Assembly (NCBI GenBank): GCA_964552955.1 | Contig: CAZKIU010000005.1 | Location: forward strand, 1 to 64,000 | Length of the DNA: 64,000 nucleotides | From: UBA1413 sp964552955 | GTDB lineage: Bacteria > Bacteroidota > Bacteroidia > Bacteroidales > Prolixibacteraceae | Reading direction: 5' to 3' | Shown: piece after piece, positions 9,169-17,680 of the stretch | Layout: the number at the start of each line of letters is the position of its first letter | Position numbering within the stretch: the stretch's first letter is position 1 | Notes under the pieces: model-generated | What the model saw: the letters and a program-made list of their open reading frames with translations, nothing else | Told to the model about the DNA's origin: nothing | The model's database searches: none | Made by a program: the position numbers and the translations under genes

Positions 9169-10200
9169 ATGATGAATTCTCTTCTGGGGATACTGGTTAT
9201 CGCCATCGGCAGCTTCGGGCAGTCGAGTTCTTATGTTCCCATTAACAAGGTCAAAAACTGGTCGTGGGAGAGTTTCTGGCTCACGCAGGGGGTTTTTGCG
9301 TGGTTGGTATTCCCGGTTCTGGGGGCCTTGCTGGCGGTTCCGGCGGGGCATACGCTGGGTGAGTTACTTACGGGCAGCGGCAGTGCCGCCCTGAAAGCCA
9401 TGGGTTTCGGTGTGCTTTGGGGCATCGGGGGACTGACCTTCGGACTGAGCATGCGCTATCTGGGGATTGCCATGGGGCAGTCGGTAGCCCTGGGGACCTG
9501 CTCGGCCTTCGGAACGCTGATCCCTGCGGTGATGGGCGGTACCGACCTGTTTCACGGCAAAGGGCTGCTTTTGCTGGTTTCGGTATGCGTGGCCCTGGCC
9601 GGTATCGCCACCATCGGCTATGCCGGAAGCCTGCGCGCCAGAAATATGACCGAGGAACAGAAAAGAGCTGCCATTAAAGACTTCGCCCTGGGTAAAGGAT
9701 TGCTGGTGGCCCTGTTGGCCGGGGTCATGAGTGCCTGCTTCAGCCTGGGCCTCGAAGCGGGTAAACCCATCGCCGATGCCGCTACTGCCATGGGAGCTCC
9801 CTTGTTTTTTATCTCCCTTCCCGCAACCTTCATGGTCACCCTAGGTGGCTTTCTCACCAATGCCGCTTACTGCCTCTTCCAGAATGCTAAGAATAAAACC
9901 TTCGGCGATTATCATACCGTCGGACGGAAGGTCCTGATCAACAACCTCCTCTTTTGTGGTCTGGCCGGAATCCTCTGGTATTCCCAATTCTTCGGCCTCT
10001 CGGTGGGCAGAAGCTTCTTCGCTGAAGGCAGCGTCATCATGATCTTCTCCTGGAGCATCCTCATGTCTCTTAACGTGGTCTTCAGCAATGTGTGGGGCAT
10101 CCTCCTCAAAGAGTGGAAAGGGGTCAGCAATACGACCCGGGTGGTGCTGATCCTTGGCCTGGCCATCCTCATCTTCTCAACATTTATGATCAACTTTTAA
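9169..10200 (+). CDS. rhaT: L-rhamnose/proton symporter
   Basis: 343 residues with about ten hydrophobic segments, the length and layout of RhaT of the drug/metabolite transporter superfamily. It imports L-rhamnose with protons across the inner membrane. Recognisable stretches are the N-terminal GQSSSYVPINKVKNWSWESFW and the glycine-rich GFGVLWGIGGLTFGLSMRYL. rhaM follows after 10 bases and rhaA and a rhamnosidase come next, so import and catabolism are linked. No rhamnose kinase (rhaB), aldolase (rhaD) or AraC-type RhaR is visible here. Confidence 0.94.
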   Translation: MMNSLLGILVIAIGSFGQSSSYVPINKVKNWSWESFWLTQGVFAWLVFPVLGALLAVPAGHTLGELLTGSGSAALKAMGFGVLWGIGGLTFGLSMRYLGIAMGQSVALGTCSAFGTLIPAVMGGTDLFHGKGLLLLVSVCVALAGIATIGYAGSLRARNMTEEQKRAAIKDFALGKGLLVALLAGVMSACFSLGLEAGKPIADAATAMGAPLFFISLPATFMVTLGGFLTNAAYCLFQNAKNKTFGDYHTVGRKVLINNLLFCGLAGILWYSQFFGLSVGRSFFAEGSVIMIFSWSILMSLNVVFSNVWGILLKEWKGVSNTTRVVLILGLAILIFSTFMINF

Positions 10201-10210
10201 GCCTCTTTTT

Positions 10211-10525
10211 ATGAAACGCTTTGGTTTTAAAATGAAACTCAAACCCGGATGCCGGGAGGAGTACATCCGGCGTCATCAGGCAATATGGCCTGAACTGGCC
10301 GACCTGATCAAAAGCGGTGGCGTCTCTGATTACTCTATCTTCCTCGATGAAGAAACCAATATCCTTTTTGGCGTCCAGAAGGTGAGCGGTGAACAATCCT
10401 CTCAGGAGATGGGGGTGCAACCTGTCGTCGCCCGCTGGTGGGAGTACATGAAGGACATCATGGACACCAATCCCGACAACTCACCAGTCACCATTCCCCT
10501 GGAAGAGGTTTTTTACCTGGAATGA
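10211..10525 (+). CDS. rhaM: L-rhamnose mutarotase
   Basis: 104 residues, the standard length. RhaM interconverts alpha and beta anomers of L-rhamnose so that the isomerase receives the right form. The sequence opens with the typical MKRFGFKMKLKPGCREEYIRRH (with catalytic His) and contains the conserved IWPEL and WWEYMKDIMDTNPDN stretches of this dimeric ferredoxin-like fold. It is cotranscribed with rhaT; a GANTC repeat array separates it from rhaA. Confidence 0.95.
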   Translation: MKRFGFKMKLKPGCREEYIRRHQAIWPELADLIKSGGVSDYSIFLDEETNILFGVQKVSGEQSSQEMGVQPVVARWWEYMKDIMDTNPDNSPVTIPLEEVFYLE

Positions 10526-10721
10526 AATAGAGTCTTAAGTCTTAAATCTTGAATGAGGGAGTCTGGAGTCTGGAGTCTTGAATCAGGAGTCAGGAATCTT
10601 GAATCTGGAATGTGGGGATTAACCAGGCATTAAAGGCTATCATCTATCATTTATCATCTTCTGATATGTAGTCTTTAATTCAAAGAATCTGAAATAAGAA
10701 TGAAACTAAAATAGTTAAAAA
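10526..10721. repeat. spacer dominated by a GANTC heptamer array
   Basis: Seven GANTC words (GAGTC or GAATC) stand at 10559, 10566, 10573, 10580, 10587, 10594 and 10601, an exact 7-base period with TG, TT or AG between them. A less perfect run of 7-base units precedes it from 10530. The remainder before rhaA is AT-rich and may hold the rhaA promoter, but no clean consensus box is seen. Confidence 0.8.
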
Positions 10722-11987
10722 ATGAAGAAGGAATTTATTGAGAAGGCGTATGAACTGGCGAAACAGGAGTATGCCGAAATGGGAGTGAACACCGATGAGG
10801 TCATTAAGAAACTGGATGAGCTGGTGATCAGCCTGCATTGCTGGCAGACCGACGATGTGGGAGGATTTGAGAAGGCTGGTTCCGAGCTGGGGGGCGGTCT
10901 CCAGGTGACGGGGAATTATCCGGGGAAAGCCCGGACCATGGTGGAGATGAAAGCCGACATGGACAAGGTGTTTTCGTTGCTTCCGGGGAAGCAACGGTTG
11001 AGTCTGCATGCCATTTATGGTGATTTTGGTGGTGAGAAGGTCGACCGTGATCAGATCGAGCTAAAGCATTTCCAGGGATGGATCAACTGGGCCAAAGAGC
11101 GGGGCATCGGATTGGATTTCAACTGCACCTGTTTTTCGCATCCCTGGGCCGACGATGGGTTTACACTGGCTTCCAAAAATGAGACCTACCGCCGCTTCTG
11201 GATAGAGCATGTGAAGCGCTGCCGCCGTATCGGCGCCGAGATGGGCCGCCAGTTGGGGACCCCCTGCGTCCATAACCTCTGGATTCCCGATGGCTCCAAG
11301 GATCTGCCTGCCGACCGTTATGGCTACCGCTCCCTTCTCAAGGCGTCTCTCGATGAAATCTTTGCCGAGGAATTCCCCCTGGAATACCTCAAGGATGCCG
11401 TGGAAAGCAAACTCTTCGGCATCGGCTCAGAGGCCATGGTGGTGGGATCGCATGATTTCTACCTCTGCTATGCTGCACAGAACAATAAACTGATTACCCT
11501 TGATAACGGCCACTTCCATCCTACAGAACAGGTGGGGGATAAAATTTCGGCCATTCTGCAGTTCGTGCCCGAATTGCTGCTCCACATGACCCGTGGGGTG
11601 CGGTGGGATAGCGACCACGTGCTGACCCTCAACGATGAGAGTCTGCTGATCACCCAGGAAATCGTCAGAGCCAACGCCCTGAAACGGGTGAATGTTGGTC
11701 TGGATTATTTTGACGGAAGCCTGAACCGCATCGGGGCTTACGTCATTGGCGCCAGGGCGGCACAGCAAGCCTTCCTCTTTGCCCTGCTCGAACCCACCGC
11801 CATGATCCGGAAATGGGAAGAAGCCGGCAAAAACTTCGAGAGACTGGCTTATTTCGAACTAATGAAGACCAAACCCTTTGGCGCGGTCTGGAATTATTAC
11901 TGCCTGAGCAGCGGTGTTCCTGTTGCCGAAGACCTGATCTCTGATATCCAGAAATACGAATCAGAAGTCCAGTCCACCCGTAACTGA
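10722..11987 (+). CDS. rhaA: L-rhamnose isomerase
   Basis: 421 residues, similar to the usual 410-430. It converts L-rhamnose to L-rhamnulose in the cytoplasm with divalent metal. The (beta/alpha)8 barrel is recognisable from LVISLHCWQTDDVGGFE near the N-terminus, LDFNCTCFSHPWADDGFTL in the middle and the metal-site segment ITLDNGHFHPTEQVGDK. It lies between rhaM and the GH78 rhamnosidase, each separated by repeat-rich spacers, so cotranscription is plausible but not certain. Confidence 0.95.
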   Translation: MKKEFIEKAYELAKQEYAEMGVNTDEVIKKLDELVISLHCWQTDDVGGFEKAGSELGGGLQVTGNYPGKARTMVEMKADMDKVFSLLPGKQRLSLHAIYGDFGGEKVDRDQIELKHFQGWINWAKERGIGLDFNCTCFSHPWADDGFTLASKNETYRRFWIEHVKRCRRIGAEMGRQLGTPCVHNLWIPDGSKDLPADRYGYRSLLKASLDEIFAEEFPLEYLKDAVESKLFGIGSEAMVVGSHDFYLCYAAQNNKLITLDNGHFHPTEQVGDKISAILQFVPELLLHMTRGVRWDSDHVLTLNDESLLITQEIVRANALKRVNVGLDYFDGSLNRIGAYVIGARAAQQAFLFALLEPTAMIRKWEEAGKNFERLAYFELMKTKPFGAVWNYYCLSSGVPVAEDLISDIQKYESEVQSTRN

Positions 11988-11989
11988 AC

Positions 11990-12062
11990 ATTCTGAATAT
12001 TCTGGTTTTTTTAATTTTTTTAATATTCTGATATTCAAGATTCCAATATTCAAGACTCTATT
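11990..12062. repeat. AT-rich repeat spacer between rhaA and the rhamnosidase
   Basis: Degenerate repeats of ATTCTGAT, ATTCAAG and GATTC or GACTC type, the reverse-complement look of the array at 10530. No terminator-like hairpin is seen here. Confidence 0.6.
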
Positions 12063-12074
12063 TAAGGTCGGATT

Positions 12075-14768
12075 ATGAAAAAATGGTTTTTGATACTGGC
12101 GGCGGTCGTCAACCTGTCGCTGCCATCGTGTGACACATCCCAGGCCCCGGTGGGTTTGTATGACCTCCTTTGTGAAGGGCAGGTGGATCCCCTGGGCATT
12201 GACCGGCTTCAGCCTGAATTACAGTGGAAAATTAAAGATAGTAGGCGAGGGGCGGCACAAACGGCCTTTCAGCTTCTGGTAGCTTCCTCCCCGGCTCTCC
12301 TCTCGGGCGACCAGGGTGACTTATGGGACAGCGGGAAGGTAGAATCCTCCCGGTCGGTACATGTCCCCTATCAGGGCGCTCCTCTTGCCTCGGGGCAGCA
12401 GCTCTTCTGGAAGGTGAGAGTATGGGACCAGGAGGGGAAACCCTCCGCGTGGAGTGAAATGGCCAGCTGGGAGATGGGGCTTCTGGAGCCCGCCGACTGG
12501 AAGGGATCGTGGGTGTCACGCGGCACGGATACGCCCTGCAGATCGGCTTTTATGCGCAAGGAGGTGGAGCTGGGCGATCAGCAGATCGCAAAGGCCCGTC
12601 TTTTTGTCACCGGATTGGGCAGCTACCTCTTTTATATCAATGGGAATAAAGTGGGGAACGACCTGCTTACCCCCGGGTGGACCGATTTCCGCAAGCGCGT
12701 GGAATACCAGGTCTACGATGTGACGGATATGCTGGAGGAAGGAGCCAATGCCCTGGGGGCTGAACTGGGCAGCATGTGGTGGTCGGGAGGCCTGGGATGG
12801 CAGGGCGGCAGCCGTTACAGTGAAGGGCCGCTTCAGTTGATGGCCCAACTGGAGGTCACCCTGGAAGATGGTTCCATGACCCGCTTTGTCACCGATACCA
12901 CCTGGAAGTGGCATGATTCACCCGTGGTCTATGACCATATCTACCATGGTGAGACCTACGACTACAACCTGGAGTTACCGGGCTGGAACGAACCCGGTTT
13001 CGACGATGCCGGCTGGCAGACCGCTCTTCCGGCCAGCTACGGGGGGCTTCTCTCAGCACCCCGTTTCCCGGCGCTCCGCGAACAGATGGAGATCACCCCC
13101 ATCGCTCTGACCGAACCCCTACCAGGTGAATATGTCTTTGACCTGGGCCAGAACATGGTCGGCTGGGCCCGCCTGATGGCTCAGGTGCCCAAGGGGGATA
13201 CCCTCACCCTGCGCTATGCCGAACTCCTCCACGACGACGGGACCGTGGCCCAGGAAAACCTTCGCTCGGCCAAAGTAACCGACAGGATTATCTCCAACGG
13301 CGAAAGCTTCGTCTGGGAACCCCGTTTTACTTACCACGGTTTCCGCTATGTCCAGGTGTCGGGATTGAAGGAAAAACCTGAGTTGACGGCGCTCGTGGGC
13401 AAAGTGATCCATACCTCGGAGCCGTTCATCGGGAGTTTTGAGACCTCCGATAAACTGGTCAATGCGATCTATAAAAATATCACCTGGGGGCAGCGGGGCA
13501 ACTTCTTCACGGTGCCTACCGACTGTCCACAGCGCGATGAACGGCTGGGATGGATGGGCGATGCACAGATCTTCGCTCCAACGGCCAACTTCAATATGCA
13601 GCTAAACCGCTTCTGGTCGAAGTGGATGACCGATATTGCCGATGGCCAGGATTCTTCTGGGTTTGTCTGTGATGTCAATCCGGCCATTGTCGTCGGAGGT
13701 CCTTCCAAACCGGGCTGGGGCGATGCCTGCGTCATTATCCCCTGGATGACCTGGCGTTACTTCGGTGATACCCGTATCATCGAGGATAATTATGCCGTCA
13801 TGAAAAAGTGGGTCGATTACATGCACAAACAGAGTCAGGAATTGATCTACATCTGGGGAGAAAAAGGGGGTTGGAATGGCTACGGTGACTGGATCGCCGT
13901 GGAACCTACTCCTTCGGAACCCATCGGCACCGCCTATTTTGCCAATTCGGCCGCGTTGCTCTCCCGCATGGCCGGGATCCTCGGAAATTCAACCGACTCC
14001 CTCCATTATGCAGAACTCTCGGCACAGGTGGCCGCGGCCTATCAATCCAGGTACTGGGACCAGGACTCTCTGAAGTACCCCGGAGGGACTCAAACCTCCA
14101 ACCTTCTGCCGCTGGCCTTCGGAATCACCCCTGCCGGCCTTCGCGACCAGGTGGTCACCAACCTGGTGGAAAACATAAAGGCTAAAGAATACCATCCTAC
14201 CACAGGCTTCCTGGGAACGGGTTACATCCTGCCCGTTTTGTCGGAAACCGGAAACCATGATATCGCCTGGCGGCTGATCAACCAGACCACCTATCCCTCC
14301 TGGGGATACATGGTGGAAAAAGGAGCTACCTCTATCTGGGAGCTCTGGAATTCCGATTCCGAACGACCGGAAGGGATGAACTCACGGAATCACTTTGCCC
14401 TGGGGTGCGTGGGCGAATGGATGTGGAATACGCTGGCTGGAGTCAACCTCTGTGACAAGGAACCCGGCTTCAAACGGGTGATCATCAAACCCCGCCCTGT
14501 AGGCGACCTCCAATGGGTCAAGGCTCAATACGATACCAACTATGGTATATTGGCCGTGAACTGGAAAAGGGAAGGGGAGAGGTTAAAGCTCTCGCTGACC
14601 ATTCCTCCCAATACGAGCGCGGTGATAATCCCCCCCACCTTAAAAGCAGGCGCTGTGCTGAAGGAAAAAGGTAAAAACGCAGGAGCTGCAGAAATTGAGG
14701 GGATTACTCCCGGTGAAAACGGAAGTTTCACCGCCCTGGCCGGAAGCTACGAACTGATCCTGGAATAG
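12075..14768 (+). CDS. alpha-L-rhamnosidase, GH78, lipoprotein
   Basis: 897 residues. The N-terminus is a lipoprotein signal (hydrophobic core then LPSC), so the enzyme is probably anchored in the envelope. Domain order fits GH78: an Ig-like domain (about 30-150), the Bac_rhamnosid_N-like jelly roll, a central beta domain, the (alpha/alpha)6 catalytic barrel (about 460-800) and a C-terminal beta domain. Catalytic-region signatures are DCPQRDERLGWMGDAQIFAP, NGYGDWIAVEPTPSE and WELWNSDSERPEGMNSRNHF, with the acidic residues expected of an inverting GH78. It would release terminal L-rhamnose from pectin side chains or rhamnosides, feeding RhaT, RhaM and RhaA. Confidence 0.95.
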   Translation: MKKWFLILAAVVNLSLPSCDTSQAPVGLYDLLCEGQVDPLGIDRLQPELQWKIKDSRRGAAQTAFQLLVASSPALLSGDQGDLWDSGKVESSRSVHVPYQGAPLASGQQLFWKVRVWDQEGKPSAWSEMASWEMGLLEPADWKGSWVSRGTDTPCRSAFMRKEVELGDQQIAKARLFVTGLGSYLFYINGNKVGNDLLTPGWTDFRKRVEYQVYDVTDMLEEGANALGAELGSMWWSGGLGWQGGSRYSEGPLQLMAQLEVTLEDGSMTRFVTDTTWKWHDSPVVYDHIYHGETYDYNLELPGWNEPGFDDAGWQTALPASYGGLLSAPRFPALREQMEITPIALTEPLPGEYVFDLGQNMVGWARLMAQVPKGDTLTLRYAELLHDDGTVAQENLRSAKVTDRIISNGESFVWEPRFTYHGFRYVQVSGLKEKPELTALVGKVIHTSEPFIGSFETSDKLVNAIYKNITWGQRGNFFTVPTDCPQRDERLGWMGDAQIFAPTANFNMQLNRFWSKWMTDIADGQDSSGFVCDVNPAIVVGGPSKPGWGDACVIIPWMTWRYFGDTRIIEDNYAVMKKWVDYMHKQSQELIYIWGEKGGWNGYGDWIAVEPTPSEPIGTAYFANSAALLSRMAGILGNSTDSLHYAELSAQVAAAYQSRYWDQDSLKYPGGTQTSNLLPLAFGITPAGLRDQVVTNLVENIKAKEYHPTTGFLGTGYILPVLSETGNHDIAWRLINQTTYPSWGYMVEKGATSIWELWNSDSERPEGMNSRNHFALGCVGEWMWNTLAGVNLCDKEPGFKRVIIKPRPVGDLQWVKAQYDTNYGILAVNWKREGERLKLSLTIPPNTSAVIIPPTLKAGAVLKEKGKNAGAAEIEGITPGENGSFTALAGSYELILE

Positions 14769-14850
14769 GATTAAGTCTTCACCCCCCCTGCCTGCCGGGT
14801 GCCAACTGCTTATGATACTTCCAGACCCGGCAGGAGAGGATCAAAAAATA

Positions 14851-14886
14851 AAAACCACCCTGGTGATTAACCAGGGTGGTTTTTTT
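14851..14886. terminator. bidirectional terminator between the rhamnosidase and the CBM48-like gene
   Basis: AAAACCACCCTGG pairs perfectly with CCAGGGTGGTTTT around a 7-base loop, with a T-run on the plus strand and an A-run before the stem that serves the minus strand. A second inverted repeat (CCTGCCGGGT with ACCCGGCAGG) lies just upstream at about 14790-14834. Confidence 0.9.
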
Positions 14887-14903
14887 CAGGGAGAAGAGGA
14901 TGA

Positions 14904-15212
14904 TTACAACGTAATCACAGAGTTCTGGCTGTCCCCGAAACCACTGGGGCAGTAACTGTCGGCAGCTTCGTCGTTGATCCAGTTCGTGCCATCCAGAAGA
15001 TAGCGGAATTGGTATTCACGGCCTGTTTCCAGATCAAGGGTCAGGGTAAAAGAACCATCCTTCAAAGTGTTCATTTCATCGGAAGTCTCATTCCAGTTAT
15101 TGAAATCCCCTGCGATATTCACTTTGGAGGCCCCATTGGCCTGTTCATTCGACAATTTGAAGCTTACTTTGCAAACCGGTTTCGTTTTCAAGAATTGCTT
15201 TTTGATGCTCAT
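14904..15212 (-). CDS. isoamylase early-set / CBM48-like domain protein
   Basis: 102 residues made of a single glycogen-binding-type domain. Readable signatures are KVNIAGDFNNWNETSDEM and the later YQFRYLLDGTNWINDE, the two parts of the AMPK-beta/CBM48 sandwich. There is no signal peptide, so it is probably cytoplasmic; small stand-alone proteins of this kind are common in Bacteroidota and may bind glycogen or other alpha-glucan. It is convergent with the rhamnosidase across a strong shared terminator. Function beyond carbohydrate binding is not shown. Confidence 0.88.
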   Translation of the reverse strand: MSIKKQFLKTKPVCKVSFKLSNEQANGASKVNIAGDFNNWNETSDEMNTLKDGSFTLTLDLETGREYQFRYLLDGTNWINDEAADSYCPSGFGDSQNSVITL

Positions 15213-15438
15213 GTTTTTTTTATTTATGTTTCACCGGGAGGCCAACCAAAAACGGAATGGTCTTCCGATTTTTCTGCAAAGTAAAATAGTTTTTTTGATT
15301 TCCCCTCTCTTAACTGATTCAATGTTAAAAGTTTGTTAATTAGGGAACTGCTTTTCCCTATCGGCTAAAAATAATTAGCGATGGTTATTTCAAAAATGTT
15401 GGTAATTTAACTGTCGCTGAAATTAAAATGAACGTGTT

Positions 15439-16185
15439 ATGAGAGAGCTGGTTTCGAGTTTGGAAAATCTTGATAAAGAGAGTATTAAAGAGGAAACCAA
15501 AAAGATGCTTAAGGAAATCGGAGCCCTTCAGTATCAGATGTATGCCCAGAGAAAACACAGTTTGCTGATTGTCTTGCAAGGGTTGGATGCCTCGGGGAAG
15601 GATGGTTTGTGTCGTGATCTCCTGGAGTATTGTAATCCGGTAGGATTATCGGTTTACAGTTTCAAAAAGCCTACACCGGCGGAATATGCCCATGATTTTC
15701 TCTGGCGCATTCATCAGCAGGCTCCTGCCAAGGGGATGCTCCAGGTCTTTGTGCGCTCCCAGTATGAAGATATCCTGGTTCCCTCGGTCGAAGGATATAT
15801 TGCCCCGGAAGTGGTGGAACGCAGGTTTGAGCAGATCAACGCCTTCGAAGGACTACTCCAGCAGAACGGAACCCATATCCTGAAGTTTTATATGAGTGTC
15901 TCACCCGAAAAACAGTTGGAACGCCTCAACGAACGGATTACCAATCCTGAGAAACACTGGAAACACAACGACGGGGATTGGGATACCCTCCGGAAACGGG
16001 AGCTCTACCTGGCTGTATATCAGAAGATCTTCGACCGCTGCTCCACGGTCCCCTGGCATATCCTACCTTCTGATCACAACTGGCAGAAAACATGGGTAGC
16101 TGCAGTGTTACTGCTCAAAACCCTTCGCTCCATGGAATTGGAATGGCCGCCCCTGGAATCGGAACGGTTCGGAAAACAGATGTAA
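15439..16185 (+). CDS. polyphosphate kinase 2 family protein
   Basis: 248 residues, the one-domain PPK2 size. PPK2 enzymes transfer phosphate between polyphosphate and nucleotides. The Walker A motif is GLDASGKDG (48-56) and the Walker B/lid region reads RSQYEDIL (106-113). Relatives usually have NRS rather than VRS and H or Y where Q108 stands, a mild departure. The C-terminal WHILPSDHNWQKTW is typical. It stands alone: a 226-base AT-rich spacer upstream and a convergent DUF1573 gene 13 bases downstream. Whether it acts on AMP, ADP or GDP cannot be read from the sequence. Confidence 0.88.
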   Translation: MRELVSSLENLDKESIKEETKKMLKEIGALQYQMYAQRKHSLLIVLQGLDASGKDGLCRDLLEYCNPVGLSVYSFKKPTPAEYAHDFLWRIHQQAPAKGMLQVFVRSQYEDILVPSVEGYIAPEVVERRFEQINAFEGLLQQNGTHILKFYMSVSPEKQLERLNERITNPEKHWKHNDGDWDTLRKRELYLAVYQKIFDRCSTVPWHILPSDHNWQKTWVAAVLLLKTLRSMELEWPPLESERFGKQM

Positions 16186-16198
16186 AAACAGATTGTTG

Positions 16199-16606
16199 TT
16201 AATCCGCTACATTCCCCTTGATCACCAGGCTTACCCCTGAATCGGTGGCATTTGAAAATACGGTGACCGTTTTGTTGAAAGTCCCCATAATACGGGTGTT
16301 ATACTCCACCCTGATGGAATCGCTTTTGCCCGCAAGAATGGGTATCCTGGGCCATTCCGGAACGGTACAGCCACACGATGACCGTACGTTGGCAATCACC
16401 AGAGGGGCTTCACCGTTGTTCGTGAATACAAAATAGTAAAAGGCCTGGGCCCCGCTCTTCACCGTCCCAAAATCATGCATCTTCACAGGAAACTGAATCC
16501 CCGGTTTGGCCCCGGAACCTTCTTTCCCTGCCGTCACCTGCGGTTGCGCTGATGAGGAAAAAGAAGCCAGTACCATTAACAACAGGATTGAAAAAATCGC
16601 TCTCAT
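16199..16606 (-). CDS. DUF1573 domain protein, secreted
   Basis: 135 residues with a signal peptide (hydrophobic stretch to about residue 20, SFSSSAQ cleavage region). One DUF1573 Ig-like (ASH/MSP type) domain follows, recognised by HDFGTVKSGAQAFYYFVFTNNG and the conserved SSCGCTVPEWP. The family is abundant and secreted in Bacteroidota; its function is unknown. Confidence 0.88.
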   Translation of the reverse strand: MRAIFSILLLMVLASFSSSAQPQVTAGKEGSGAKPGIQFPVKMHDFGTVKSGAQAFYYFVFTNNGEAPLVIANVRSSCGCTVPEWPRIPILAGKSDSIRVEYNTRIMGTFNKTVTVFSNATDSGVSLVIKGNVAD

Positions 16607-16770
16607 CTTCTTTCTGATTTGTAAATGAATCCCTTCTGTGTCCGCCGGAACAGGTTCCCTACCTTACTCCAGGAGGTTCTTTTCAACATTTCGAACAAAA
16701 TTAGCCATCACGAAACGGAATACAAAATAATTTACCGGATTTTTATCTTACTTGTCCTAAGAATGTGAAA

Positions 16771-16796
16771 TAATAAGAATATTCTCATTATATTTG
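16771..16796 (+). promoter_or_regulatory. candidate promoter with overlapping 20-base palindrome
   Basis: TAATAAGAATATTCTCATTA (16771-16790) is an inverted repeat with a single mismatched pair. Its last two bases are the first two of a TATATTTG -7 box (16789-16796). A repressor-type operator is the natural reading. A start near 16803 would give the DUF134 gene a leader of about 150 bases, which contains a small ACATG/CATGT inverted repeat. Confidence 0.4.
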
Positions 16797-16954
16797 TCCG
16801 GATGAATCCATTGTGCAGAGCCAGGAATGGTTAACTCAAAATGACATGGATACATGTTCTTCTATACGGTTTGGCGGGTGTGAGGAACCCTGGTCGGTTT
16901 TGGCACTTGAGATAACAGAGGATCAATTCAGAAAATGTAAGTAAAACTAGTAGA

Positions 16955-17680
16955 ATGCCACGCAGGAAGATATTAAGGAAGATAAATAATCCGCCCCATT
17001 TCAAGGGGTTCATGCCGTTAGGGCTGGAGCAACCCGGTCGGCCGGTGTTGTTGGATTTTGAGGAATACGAAGCCATCAGGCTATGTGATTACGAAGGGTA
17101 TCATCATTTGGTGGCGGCGGGGATTATGGAGGTGAGCCGGCCTACCTTTGCACGTATTTATGAAGAGGCCCGAAAAAAGGTGGCTCTGGCTTTCGTAGCG
17201 GGGTCGCCTCTTCTTTTCCAGGGAGGGAGGGTCTATTACGACAGCGACTGGTTTGAATGCCGGAGATGCCGTTGCCGATTCAGCAGGATGGATAAAAATG
17301 ATGCAGGGGTAAAATGTGGCTTGTGTGGGTCAACTGATGTCTTTTCTCTGGAAGGTGCCCCCCAGGTTAAAACCGGGCCGGGCACTATCCCTGTTCAGGA
17401 TGCTCAGGATGTTCAGGATGTTCAGGATGTTCAGGTCGGGCTGGGTGTGGGCCGTGGATCGGGCCGTGGTGCAGGCTACGCTGTTTGTCAGGGATCGGGT
17501 TGTGGTGCAGGACGCGGCAGGCGTCACCGTCATGGTGGCGGGGGGGACAGTGGTCATCTTTGCCGCTGTCTGAATTGCGGTTATGAAATCCAGGTACCCC
17601 TGGGGATCCCTTGCAACCAACAGGTGTGTATAAAGTGTGGTGCTCCCACGCATCACCCTCCGTCCATGGAGCCGCAATGA
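16955..17680 (+). CDS. DUF134 helix-turn-helix protein with repeat linker and C-terminal zinc ribbon
   Basis: 241 residues; typical DUF134 proteins are nearer 100-150. Residues about 1-95 are the DUF134 DNA-binding part (MPRRKILRKINNPPHFKGF, then LDFEEYEAIRLCDYEG and the helix MEVSRPTFARIYEEARKK). A CRRCRCRF/CGLCG zinc ribbon follows. Next comes a low-complexity linker of QDV repeats and Gly/Arg/His-rich sequence, and then a second ribbon CLNCGYE...CNQQVCIKCGAP. It heads a cluster of NifX-like and Fe-S ATPase genes, so a metal-responsive regulator of that cluster is likely. It ends 35 bases before an assembly gap, but its own stop codon is present. Confidence 0.85.
   Translation: MPRRKILRKINNPPHFKGFMPLGLEQPGRPVLLDFEEYEAIRLCDYEGYHHLVAAGIMEVSRPTFARIYEEARKKVALAFVAGSPLLFQGGRVYYDSDWFECRRCRCRFSRMDKNDAGVKCGLCGSTDVFSLEGAPQVKTGPGTIPVQDAQDVQDVQDVQVGLGVGRGSGRGAGYAVCQGSGCGAGRGRRHRHGGGGDSGHLCRCLNCGYEIQVPLGIPCNQQVCIKCGAPTHHPPSMEPQ
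17393..17437 (+). repeat. 9-base tandem repeat inside the DUF134 gene
   Basis: Five in-frame units of GTTCAGGAT type encode repeated V-Q-D between the two zinc ribbons. In-frame 9-mers change length without breaking the gene. Confidence 0.85.
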
